Below, in pieces: positions 9,418 to 21,156 of a DNA stretch of 64,000 bases (its first letter is position 1; the number at the start of each line of letters is the position of its first letter). The DNA is from Henricia sp. BOLD:AAB3569 (taxonomy: Eukaryota; Echinodermata; Asteroidea; Spinulosida; Echinasteridae). The notes under the pieces are model-generated. The model was given only the letters and a program-made list of their open reading frames with translations, ran no database searches and was not told the DNA's origin. The DNA lies in assembly GCA_037783545.1 (NCBI GenBank), contig JBBELK010001397.1, positions 1-64,000 on the forward strand. The letters run 5' to 3'. Both the position numbers and the translations under genes were made by a program.

Positions 9418-12400
9418 TCAACGGCCGTAGAAATGTACACCAGCGCGGCGCAGGGTGTCCCAACAGCCACGGTTAGGGGAATAACCACGCAGCCGAGCTC
9501 CGTTTTCCCTAAACTCTGAAATTTCTCCGTCACTTCCCAGCGAAAATCTGTCAATTTTGCATGACAAGTGCGGAATATATACAGTTTGGAGCATGCAAAA
9601 TTTGAAGTTGGTTGCAAAATTCCTTGATTTCCAAATTTTCCGGCATTTGGGACACACTTTGACCTAATTCCCGTCACAATCTGGGGTGAGTCAACGGCCG
9701 TAGAAATGTACACCAGCGCGGCGCAGGGTGTCCCAACAGCCACGGTTAGGGGAATAACCACGCAGCCGAGCTCCGTTTTCCCTAAACTCTAAAATTTCTC
9801 CGTCATTTCCAAGCGAAAATCTGTCAATTTTGCATGACAAGTGCGGAATATATACAGTTTGGAGCATGCAAAATTTGAAGTTGGTTGGAAAATTCCTTGA
9901 TTTCCAAATTTGCCGGCATTTGGGACACACTTTGACCTAATTCCCGTCACAATCTGGGGTGAGTCAACGGCCGTACAAATGTACACCAGCGCGGCGCAGG
10001 GTGTCCCAACAGACACGGTTAGGGGAATAACCACGCAGCCGAGCTCCGTTTTCCCTAAACTCTGAAATTTCTCCGTCATTTCCCAGCGATAATCTGTCAA
10101 TTTTGCATGACAAGTGCGGAATATATACAGTTTGGAGCATGCAAAATTTGAAGTTGGTTGGAAAATTCCTTGATTTCCAAATTTGCCGGCATTTGGGACA
10201 CACTTTGACCTAATTCCCGTCACAATCTGGGGTGAGTCAACGGCCGTAGAAATGTACACCAGCGCGGCGCAGGGTGTCCCAACAGCCACGGTTAGGGGAA
10301 TAACCACGCAGCCGAGCTCCGTTTTCCCTAAACTCTAAAATTTCTCCGTCATTTCCCAGCGAAAATATGTCAATTTTGCATGACAAGTGCGGAATATATA
10401 CAGTTTGGAGCATGCAAAATTTGAAGTTGGTTGGAAAATTCCTTGATTTCCAAATTTGCCGGCATTTGGGACACACTTTGACCTAATTCCCGTCACAATC
10501 TGGGGTGAGTCAACGGCCGTACAAATGTACACCAGCGCGGCGCAGGGTGTCCCAACAGCCACGGTTAGGGGAATAACCACGCAGCCGAGCTCCGTTTTCC
10601 CTAAACTCTGAAATTTCTCCGTCATTTCCCAGCGAAAATCTGTCAATTTTGCATGACAAGTGCGGAATATATACAGTTTGGAGCATGCAAAATTTGAAGT
10701 TGGTTGGAAAATTCCTTGATTTCCAAATTTGCCGGCATTTGGGACACACTTTGACCTAATTCCCGTCACAATCTGGGGTGAGTCAACGGCCGTACAAATG
10801 TACACCAGCGCGGCGCAGGGTGTCCCAACAGCCACGGTTAGGGGAATAACCACGCAGCCGAGCTCCGTTTTCCCTAAACTCTGAAATTTCTCCGTCATTT
10901 CCAAGCGAAAATCTGTCAATTTTGCATGACAAGTGCGGAATATATACAGTTTGGAGCATGCAAAATTTGAAGTTGGTTGGAAAATTCCTTGATTTCCAAA
11001 TTTGCCGGCATTTGGGACACACTTTGACCTAATTCCCGTCACAATCTGGGGTGAGTCAACGGCCGTACAAATGTACACCAGCGCGGCGCAGGGTGTCCCA
11101 ACAGCCACGGTTAGGGGAATAACCACGCAGCCGAGCTCCGTTTTCCCTAACTCTGAAATTTCTCCGTCATTTCCCAGCGATAATCTGTCAATTTTGCATG
11201 ACAAGTGCGGAATATATACAGTTTGGAGCATGCAAAATTTGAAAGTTGGTTGGAAAATTCCTTGATTTCCAAATTTTCCGGCATTTGGGACACACTTTGA
11301 CCTAATTCCCGTCACAATCTGGGGTGAGTCAACGGCCGTAGAAATGTACACCAGCGCGGCGCAGGGTGTCCCAACAGCCACGGTTAGGGGAATAACCACG
11401 CAGCCGAGCTCCGTTTTCCCTAAACTCTGAAATTTCTCCGTCACTTCCCAGCGAAAATCTGTCAATTTTGCATGACAAGTGCGGAATATATACAGTTTGG
11501 AGCATGCAAAATTTGAAGTTGGTTGCAAAATTCCTTGATTTCCAAATTTTCCGGCATTTGGGACACACTTTGACCTAATTCCCGTCACAATCTGGGGTGA
11601 GTCAACGGCCGTAGAAATGTACACCAGCGCGGCGCAGGGTGTCCCAACAGCCACGGTTAGGGGAATAACCACGCAGCCGAGCTCCGTTTTCCCTAAACTC
11701 TGAAATTTCTCCGTCATTTCCAAGCGAAAATCTGTCAATTTTGCATGACAAGTGCGGAATATATACAGTTTGGAGCATGCAAAATTTGAAGTTGGTTGGA
11801 AAATTCCTTGATTTCCAAATTTGCCGGCATTTGGGACACACTTTGACCTACTTCCCGTCACAATCTGGGGTGAGTCAACGGCCGTACAAATGTACACCAG
11901 CGCGGCGCAGAGTGTCCCAACAGACACGGTTAGGGGAATAACCACGCAGCCGAGCTCCGTTTTCCCTAAACTCTGAAATTTCTCCGTCATTTCCCAGCGA
12001 TAATCTGTCAATTTTGCATGACAAGTGCGGAATATATACAGTTTGGAGCATGCAAAATTTGAAGTTGGTTGGAAAATTCCTTGATTTCCAAATTTGCCGG
12101 CATTTGGGACACACTTTGACCTAATTCCCGTCACAATCTGGGGTGAGTCAACGGCCGTAGAAATGTACACCAGCGCGGCGCAGGGTGTCCCAACAGCCAC
12201 GGTTAGGGGAATAACCACGCAGCCGAGCTCCGTTTTCCCTAAACTCTAAAATTTCTCCGTCATTTCCCAGCGAAAATATGTCAATTTTGCATGACAAGTG
12301 CGGAATATATACAGTTTGGAGCATGCAAAATTTGAAGTTGGTTGGAAAATTCCTTGATTTCCAAATTTGCCGGCATTTGGGACACACTTTGACCTAATTC

Positions 12401-13239
12401 CCGTCACAATCTGGGGTGAGTCAACGGCCGTACAAATGTACACCAGCGCGGCGCAGGGTGTCCCAACAGCCACGGTTAGGGGAATAACCACGCAGCCGAG
12501 CTCCGTTTTCCCTAAACTCTGAAATTTCTCCGTCATTTCCCAGCGAAAATCTGTCAATTTTGCATGACAAGTGCGGAATATATACAGTTTGGAGCATGCA
12601 AAATTTGAAGTTGGTTGGAAAATTCCTTGATTTCCAAATTTGCCGGCATTTGGGACACACTTTGACCTAATTCCCGTCACAATCTGGGGTGAGTCAACGG
12701 CCGTACAAATGTACACCAGCGCGGCGCAGGGTGTCCCAACAGCCACGGTTAGGGGAATAACCACGCAGCCGAGCTCCGTTTTCCCTAAACTCTGAAATTT
12801 CTCCGTCATTTCCAAGCGAAAATCTGTCAATTTTGCATGACAAGTGCGGAATATATACAGTTTGGAGCATGCAAAATTTGAAGTTGGTTGGAAAATTCCT
12901 TGATTTCCAAATTTGCCGGCATTTGGGACACACTTTGACCTAATTCCCGTCACAATCTGGGGTGAGTCAACGGCCGTACAAATGTACACCAGCGCGGCGC
13001 AGGGTGTCCCAACAGCCACGGTTAGGGGAATAACCACGCAGCCGAGCTCCGTTTTCCCTAAACTCTGAAATTTCTCCGTCATTTCCCAGCGATAATCGGT
13101 CAATTTTGCATGACAAGTGCGGAATATATACAGTTTGGAGCATGCAAAATTTGAAGTTGGTTGGAAAATTCCTTGATTTCCAAATTTTCCGGCATTTGGG
13201 ACACACTTTGACCTAATTCCCGTCACAATCTGGGGTGAG
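9418..13239. repeat. 7-monomer HOR, two adjacent copies (1911 bp each)
   Basis: Copy one is 9418-11328 and copy two is 11329-13239. Their units match in order. First is GTAGAAATG with CACTTCCC, GTTGCAAAA and TTTTCCGG. Next is GTAGAAATG with TTCCAAGCG, then AGACACGG with CAGCGATAATC, then GTAGAAATG with CTCTAAAAT and AAATATGTC. A consensus unit follows, then a TTCCAAGCG unit, then CAGCGATAATC with TTTTCCGG. The copies differ at only a handful of bases, including a -1/+1 pair near 11150 and 11240 in copy one and GCAGAGTG near 11908 in copy two. This is direct evidence of block duplication, with the block rather than the single monomer as the copied unit. Confidence 0.9.
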
Positions 13240-15969
13240 TCAACGGCCGTAGAAATGTACACCAGCGCGGCGCAGGGTGTCTCAACAGCCACGGTTAGGG
13301 GAATAACCACGCAGCCGAGCTCCGTTTTCCCTAAACTCTAAAATTTTTCCGTCATTTCCCAGCGAAAATATGTCAATTTTGCATGACAAGTGCGGAATAT
13401 ATACAGTTTGGAGCATGCAAAATTTGAAGTTGGTTGGAAAATTCCTTGATTTCCAAATTTGCCGGCATTTGGGACACACTTTGACCTAATTCCCGTCACA
13501 ATCTGGGGTGAGTCAACGGCCGTACAAATGTACACCAGCGCGGCGCAGGGTGTCCCAACAGCCACGGTTAGGGGAATAACCACGCAGCCGAGCTCCGTTT
13601 TCCCTAAACTCTGAAATTTCTCCGTCATTTCCCAGCGAAAATCTGTCAATTTTGCATGACAAGTGCGGAATATATACAGTTTGGAGCATGCAAAATTTGA
13701 AGTTGGTTGGAAAATTCCTTGATTTCCAAATTTGCCGGCATTTGGGACACACTTTGACCTAATTCCCGTCACAATCTGGGGTGAGTCAACGGACGTAGAA
13801 ATGTACACCAGCGCGGCGCAGGGTGTCCCAACAGCCACGGTTAGGGGAATAACCACGCAGCCGAGCTCCGTTTTCCCTAAACTCTGAAATTTCTCCGTCA
13901 TTTCCCAGCGAAAATCTGTCAATTTTGCATGACAAGTGCGGAATATATACAGTTTGGAGCATGCAAAATTTGAAGTTGGTTGGAAAATTCCTTGATTTCC
14001 AAATTTGCCGGCATTTGGGACACACTTTGACCTAATTCCCGTCACAATCTGGGGTGAGTCAACGGCCGTACAAATGTACACCAGCGCGGCGCAGGGTGTC
14101 CCAACAGCCACGGTTAGGGGAATAACCACGCAGCCGAGCTCCGTTTTCCCTAAACTCTGAAATTTCTCCGTCATTTCTCAGCGAAAATCTGTCAATTTTG
14201 CATGACAAGTGCGGAATATATACAGTTTGGAGCATGCAAAATTTGAAGTTGGTTGGAAAATTCCTTGATTTCCAAATTTGCCGGCATTTGGGACACACTT
14301 TGACCTAATTCCCGTCACAATCTGGGGTGAGTCAACGGCCGTAAAAATGTACACCAGCGCGGCGCAGGGTGTCCCAACAGCCACGGTTAGAGGAATAACC
14401 ACGCAGCCGAGCTCCGTTTTCCCTAAACTCTGAAATTTATCCGTCATTTCCGAGCGAAAATCTGTCAATTTTGCATGACAAGTGCGGAATATATACAGTT
14501 TGGAGCATGCAAAATTTGAAGTTGGTTGGAAAATTCCTTGATTTCCAAATTTGCCGGCATTTGGGACACACTTTGACCTAATTCCCGTCACAATCTGGGG
14601 TGAGTCAACGGCCGTAGAAATGTACACCAGCGCGGCGCAGGGTGTCCCAACAGCCACGGTTAGGGGAATAACCACGCAGCCGAGCTCCGTTTTCCCTAAA
14701 CTCTGAAATTTCTCCGTCATTTCCCAGCGAAAATCTGTCAATTTTGCATGACAAGTGCGGAATATATACAGTTTGGAGCATGCAAAATTTGAAGTTGGTT
14801 GGAAAATTCCTTGATTTCCAAATTTGCCGGCATTTGGGACACACTTTGACCTAATTCCCGTCACAATCTGGGGTGAGTCAACGGCCGTACAAATGTACAC
14901 CAGCGCGGCGCAGGGTGTCCCAACAGCCACGGTTAGGGGAATAACCACGCAGCCGAGCTCCGTTTTCCCTAAACTCTGAAATTTCTCCGTCATTTCCCAG
15001 CGAAAATCTGTCAATTTTGCATGACAAGTGCGGGATATATACAGTTTGGAGCATGCAAAATTTGAAGTTGGTTGGAAAATTCCTTGATTTCCAAATTTGC
15101 CGGCATTTGGGACACACTTTGACCTAATTCCCGTCACAATCTGGGGAGAGTCAACGGCCGTACAAATGTACACCAGCGCGGCGCAGGGTGTCCCAACAGC
15201 CACGGTTAGGGGAATAACCACGCAGCCGAGCTCCGTTTTCCCTAAACTCTGAAATTTCTCCGTCATTTCCCAGCGAAAATCTGTCAATTTTGCATGACAA
15301 GTGCGGAATATATACAGTTTGGAGCATGCAAAATTTGAAGTTGGTTGGAAAATTCCTTGATTTCCAAATTTGCCGGCATTTGGGACACACTTTGACCTAA
15401 TTCCCGTCACAATCTGGGGTGAGTCAACGGCCGTACAAATGTACACCAGCGCGGCGCAGGGTGTCCCAACAGCCACGGTTAGGGGAATAACCACGCAGCC
15501 GAGCTCCGTTTTCCCTAAACTCTGAAATTTCTCCGTCATTTCCAAGCGAAAATCTGTCAATTTTGCATGACAAGTGCGGAATATATACAGTTTGGAGCAT
15601 GCAAAATTTGAAGTTGGTTGGAAAATTCCTTGATTTCCAAATTTGCCGGCATTTGGGACACACTTTGACCTAATTCCCGTCACAATCTGGGGTGAGTCAA
15701 CGGCCGTACAAATGTACACCAGCGCGGCGCAGGGTGTCCCAACAGCCACGGTTAGGGGAATAACCACGCAGCCGAGCTCCGTTTTCCCTAAACTCTGAAA
15801 TTTCTCCGTCATTTCCCAGCGATAATCGGTCAATTTTGCATGACAAGTGCGGAATATATACAGTTTGGAGCATGCAAAATTTGAAGTTGGTTGGAAAATT
15901 CCTTGATTTCCAAATTTTCCGGCATTTGGGACACACTTTGACCTAATTCCCGTCACAATCTGGGGTGAG
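13240..15969. repeat. Transition block containing copy 1 of a 6-unit segment
   Basis: It opens with an AAATATGTC unit (13240) and a consensus unit (13513). Units 13786-15423 then carry, in order, ACGGACGTAG, TTCTCAGCG, GTAAAAATG with TTAGAGG and TTATCC, GTAGAAATG, CGGGATATAT and GGGGAGAGTC. The same ordered markers return exactly 5733 bp (21 units) later at 19519-21156. Units 15424 and 15697 (TTCCAAGCG, then CAGCGATAATCGG) lead into the next HOR. Confidence 0.85.
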
Positions 15970-18900
15970 TCAACGGCCGTAGAAATGTACACCAGCGCGG
16001 CGCAGGGTGTCCCAACAGCCACGGTTAGGGGAATAACCACGCAGCCGAGCTCCGTTTTCCCTAAACTCTAAAATTTCTCCGTCATTTCCCAGCGAAAATA
16101 TGTCAATTTTGCATGACAAGTGCGGAATATATACAGTTTGGAGCATGCAAAATTTGAAGTTGGTTGGAAAATTCCTTGATTTCCAAATTTGCCGGCATTT
16201 GGGACACACTTTGACCTAATTCCCGTCACAATCTGGGGTGAGTCAACGGCCGTACAAATGTACACCAGCGCGGCGCAGGGTGTCCCAACAGCCACGGTTA
16301 GGGGAATAACCACGCAGCCGAGCTCCGTTTTCCCTAAACTCTGAAATTTCTCCGTCATTTCTCAGCGAAAATCTGTCAATTTTGCATGACAAGTGCGGAA
16401 TATATACAGTTTGGAGCATGCAAAATTTGAAGTTGGTTGGAAAATTCCTTGATTTCCAAATTTGCCGGCATTTGGGACACACTTTGACCTAATTCCCGTC
16501 ACAATCTGGGGTGAGTCAACGGCCGTAAAAATGTACACCAGCGCGGCGCAGGGTGTCCCAACAGCCACGGTTAGAGGAATAACCACGCAGCCGAGCTCCG
16601 TTTTCCCTAAACTCTGAAATTTATCCGTCATTTCCGAGCGAAAATCTGTCAATTTTGCATGACAAGTGCGGAATATATACAGTTTGGAGCATGCAAAATT
16701 TGAAGTTGGTTGGAAAATTCCTTGATTTCCAAATTTGCCGGCATTTGGGACACACTTTGACCTAATTCCCGTCACAATCTGGGGTGAGTCAACGGCCGTA
16801 CAAATGTACACCAGCGCGGCGCAGGGTGTCCCAACAGCCACGGTTAGGGGAATAACCACGCAGCCGAGCTCCGTTTTCCCTAAACTCTGAAATTTCTCCG
16901 TCATTTCCCAGCGAAAATCTGTCAATTTTGCATGACAAGTGCGGAATATATACAGTTTGGAGCATGCAAAATTTGAAGTTGGTTGGAAAATTCCTTGATT
17001 TCCAAATTTGCCGGCATTTGGGACACACTTTGACCTAATTCCCGTCACAATCTGGGGTGAGTCAACGGCCGTACAAATGTACACCAGCGCGGCGCAGGGT
17101 GTCCCAACAGCCACGGTTAGGGGAATAACCACGCAGCCGAGCTCCGTTTTCCCTAAACTCTGAAATTTCTCCGTCATTTCTCAGCGAAAATCTGTCAATT
17201 TTGCATGACAAGTGCGGAATATATACAGTTTGGAGCATGCAAAATTTGAAGTTGGTTGGAAAATTCCTTGATTTCCAAATTTGCCGGCATTTGGGACACA
17301 CTTTGACCTAATTCCCGTCACAATCTGGGGTGAGTCAACGGCCGTAAAAATGTACACCAGCGCGGCGCAGGGTGTCCCAACAGCCACGGTTAGGGGAATA
17401 ACCACGCAGCCGAGCTCCGTTTTCCCTAAACTCTGAAATTTCTCCGTCATTTCTCAGCGAAAATCTGTCAATTTTGCATGACAAGTGCGGAATATATACA
17501 GTTTGGAGCATGCAAAATTTGAAGTTGGTTGGAAAATTCCTTGATTTCCAAATTTGCCGGCATTTGGGACACACTTTGACCTAATTCCCGTCACAATCTG
17601 GGGTGAGTCAACGGACGTAGAAATGTACAACAGCGCGGCGCAGGGTGTCCCAACAGCCACGGTTAGGGGAATAACCACGCAGCCGAGCTCCGTTTTCCCT
17701 AAACTCTGAAATTTCTCCGTCATTTCCCAGCGAAAATCTGTCAATTTTGCATGACAAGTGCGGAATATATACAGTTTGGAGCATGCAAAATTTGAAGTTG
17801 GTTGGAAAATTCCTTGATTTCCAAATTTTCCGGCATTTGGGACACACTTTGACCTAATTCCCGTCACAATCTGGGGTGAGTCAACGGCCGTAGAAATGTA
17901 CACCAGCGCGGCGCAGGGTGTCTCAACAGCCACGGTTAGGGGAATAACCACGCAGCCGAGCTCCGTTTTCCCTAAACTCTAAAATTTCTCCGTCATTTCC
18001 CAGCGAAAATATGTCAATTTTGCATGACAAGTGCGGAATATATACAGTTTGGAGCATGCAAAATTTGAAGTTGGTTGGAAAATTCCTTGATTTCCAAATT
18101 TGCCGGCATTTGGGACACACTTTGACCTAATTCCCGTCACAATCTGGGGTGAGTCAACGGCCGTACAAATGTACACCAGCGCGGCGCAGGGTGTCCCAAC
18201 AGCCACGGTTAGGGGAATAACCACGCAGCCGAGCTCCGTTTTCCCTAAACTCTGAAATTTCTCCGTCATTTCTCAGCGAAAATCTGTCAATTTTGCATGA
18301 CAAGTGCGGAATATATACAGTTTGGAGCATGCAAAATTTGAAGTTGGTTGGAAAATTCCTTGATTTCCAAATTTGCCGGCATTTGGGACACACTTTGACC
18401 TAATTCCCGTCACAATCTGGGGTGAGTCAACGGCCGTAAAAATGTACACCAGCGCGGCGCAGGGTGTCCCAACAGCCACGGTTAGAGGAATAACCACGCA
18501 GCCGAGCTCCGTTTTCCCTAAACTCTGAAATTTATCCGTCATTTCCGAGCGAAAATCTGTCAATTTTGCATGACAAGTGCGGAATATATACAGTTTGGAG
18601 CATGCAAAATTTGAAGTTGGTTGGAAAATTCCTTGATTTCCAAATTTGCCGGCATTTGGGACACACTTTGACCTAATTCCCGTCACAATCTGGGGTGAGT
18701 CAACGGCCGTACAAATGTACACCAGCGCGGCGCAGGGTGTCCCAACAGCCACGGTTAGGGGAATAACCACGCAGCCGAGCTCCGTTTTCCCTAAACTCTG
18801 AAATTTCTCCGTCATTTCCCAGCGAAAATCTGTCAATTTTGCATGACAAGTGCGGAATATATACAGTTTGGAGCATGCAAAATTTGAAGTTGGTTGGAAA

Positions 18901-19791
18901 ATTCCTTGATTTCCAAATTTGCCGGCATTTGGGACACACTTTGACCTAATTCCCGTCACAATCTGGGGTGAGTCAACGGCCGTACAAATGTACACCAGCG
19001 CGGCGCAGGGTGTCCCAACAGCCACGGTTAGGGGAATAACCACGCAGCCGAGCTCCGTTTTCCCTAAACTCTGAAATTTCTCCGTCATTTCTCAGCGAAA
19101 ATCTGTCAATTTTGCATGACAAGTGCGGAATATATACAGTTTGGAGCATGCAAAATTTGAAGTTGGTTGGAAAATTCCTTGATTTCCAAATTTGCCGGCA
19201 TTTGGGACACACTTTGACCTAATTCCCGTCACAATCTGGGGTGAGTCAACGGCCGTAAAAATGTACACCAGCGCGGCGCAGGGTGTCCCAACAGCCACGG
19301 TTAGGGGAATAACCACGCAGCCGAGCTCCGTTTTCCCTAAACTCTGAAATTTCTCCGTCATTTCTCAGCGAAAATCTGTCAATTTTGCATGACAAGTGCG
19401 GAATATATACAGTTTGGAGCATGCAAAATTTGAAGTTGGTTGGAAAATTCCTTGATTTCCAAATTTGCCGGCATTTGGGACACACTTTGACCTAATTCCC
19501 GTCACAATCTGGGGTGAGTCAACGGACGTAGAAATGTACAACAGCGCGGCGCAGGGTGTCCCAACAGCCACGGTTAGGGGAATAACCACGCAGCCGAGCT
19601 CCGTTTTCCCTAAACTCTGAAATTTCTCCGTCATTTCCCAGCGAAAATCTGTCAATTTTGCATGACAAGTGCGGAATATATACAGTTTGGAGCATGCAAA
19701 ATTTGAAGTTGGTTGGAAAATTCCTTGATTTCCAAATTTGCCGGCATTTGGGACACACTTTGACCTAATTCCCGTCACAATCTGGGGTGAG
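15970..19791. repeat. Second 7-monomer HOR, two adjacent copies (1911 bp each)
   Basis: Copies are 15970-17880 and 17881-19791. Unit order is CTCTAAAAT with AAATATGTC; TTCTCAGCG; GTAAAAATG with TTAGAGG, TTATCC and TTCCGAGCG; consensus; TTCTCAGCG; GTAAAAATG with TTCTCAGCG; and ACGGACGTAG with ACAACAGCG. The copies differ at very few positions, such as GTGTCTCAAC near 17920 in copy two and TTTTCCGG against TTTGCCGG in the last unit. It has the same length as the 9-13 kb HOR but a different unit composition, so it is a separate amplification. Confidence 0.9.
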
Positions 19792-21156
19792 TCAACGGCC
19801 GTACAAATGTACACCAGCGCGGCGCAGGGTGTCCCAACAGCCACGGTTAGGGGAATAACCACGCAGCCGAGCTCCGTTTTCCCTAAACTCTGAAATTTCT
19901 CCGTCATTTCTCAGCGAAAATCTGTCAATTTTGCATGACAAGTGCGGAATATATACAGTTTGGAGCATGCAAAATTTGAAGTTGGTTGGAAAATTCCTTG
20001 ATTTCCAAATTTGCCGGCATTTGGGACACACTTTGACCTAATTCCCGTCACAATCTGGGGTGAGTCAACGGCCGTAAAAATGTACACCAGCGCGGCGCAG
20101 GGTGTCCCAACAGCCACGGTTAGAGGAATAACCACGCAGCCGAGCTCCGTTTTCCCTAAACTCTGAAATTTATCCGTCATTTCCGAGCGAAAATCTGTCA
20201 ATTTTGCATGACAAGTGCGGAATATATACAGTTTGGAGCATGCAAAATTTGAAGTTGGTTGGAAAATTCCTTGATTTCCAAATTTGCCGGCATTTGGGAC
20301 ACACTTTGACCTAATTCCCGTCACAATCTGGGGTGAGTCAACGGCCGTAGAAATGTACACCAGCGCGGCGCAGGGTGTCCCAACAGCCACGGTTAGGGGA
20401 ATAACCACGCAGCCGAGCTCCGTTTTCCCTAAACTCTGAAATTTCTCCGTCATTTCCCAGCGAAAATCTGTCAATTTTGCATGACAAGTGCGGAATATAT
20501 ACAGTTTGGAGCATGCAAAATTTGAAGTTGATTGGAAAATTCCTTGATTTCCAAATTTGCCGGCATTTGGGACACACTTTGACCTAATTCCCGTCACAAT
20601 CTGGGGTGAGTCAACGGCCGTACAAATGTACACCAGCGCGGCGCAGGGTGTCCCAACAGCCACGGTTAGGGGAATAACCACGCAGCCGAGCTCCGTTTTC
20701 CCTAAACTCTGAAATTTCTCCGTCATTTCCCAGCGAAAATCTGTCAATTTTGCATGACAAGTGCGGGATATATACAGTTTGGAGCATGCAAAATTTGAAG
20801 TTGGTTGGAAAATTCCTTGATTTCCAAATTTGCCGGCATTTGGGACACACTTTGACCTAATTCCCGTCACAATCTGGGGAGAGTCAACGGCCGTACAAAT
20901 GTACACCAGCGCGGCGCAGGGTGTCCCAACAGCCACGGTTAGGGGAATAACCACGCAGCCGAGCTCCGTTTTCCCTAAACTCTGAAATTTCTCCGTCATT
21001 TCCCAGCGAAAATCTGTCAATTTTGCATGACAAGTGCGGAATATATACAGTTTGGAGCATGCAAAATTTGAAGTTGGTTGGAAAATTCCTTGATTTCCAA
21101 ATTTGCCGGCATTTGGGACACACTTTGACCTAATTCCCGTCACAATCTGGGGTGAG
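19519..21156. repeat. Copy 2 of the 6-unit segment (offset 5733 bp)
   Basis: It repeats the marker order of 13786-15423: ACGGACGTAG, TTCTCAGCG, GTAAAAATG with TTAGAGG, GTAGAAATG, CGGGATATAT (20764, against 15031) and GGGGAGAGTC (A at 20880, against 15147). The offset is exactly 21 monomers, which equals three 1911-bp periods. Its first unit is also the last unit of the preceding HOR and shares ACAACAGCG with it, so the duplication junction lies inside the HOR. Confidence 0.85.

Noticed and set aside
11150-11240. Local frameshift in unit 11056 as a sign of a disrupted gene.
   Set aside because: A one-base loss (CTAACTC) and a one-base gain (GAAAGTTGG) 90 bases apart restore the register, but this is expected by chance in a non-coding repeat and is absent from the sister HOR copy.
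11002-11265. Short plus-strand open frames (up to 87 codons), also at 29499, 49771 and 54289.
   Set aside because: They exist only where an indel or substitution removes a recurrent stop, and they lie wholly inside monomers.
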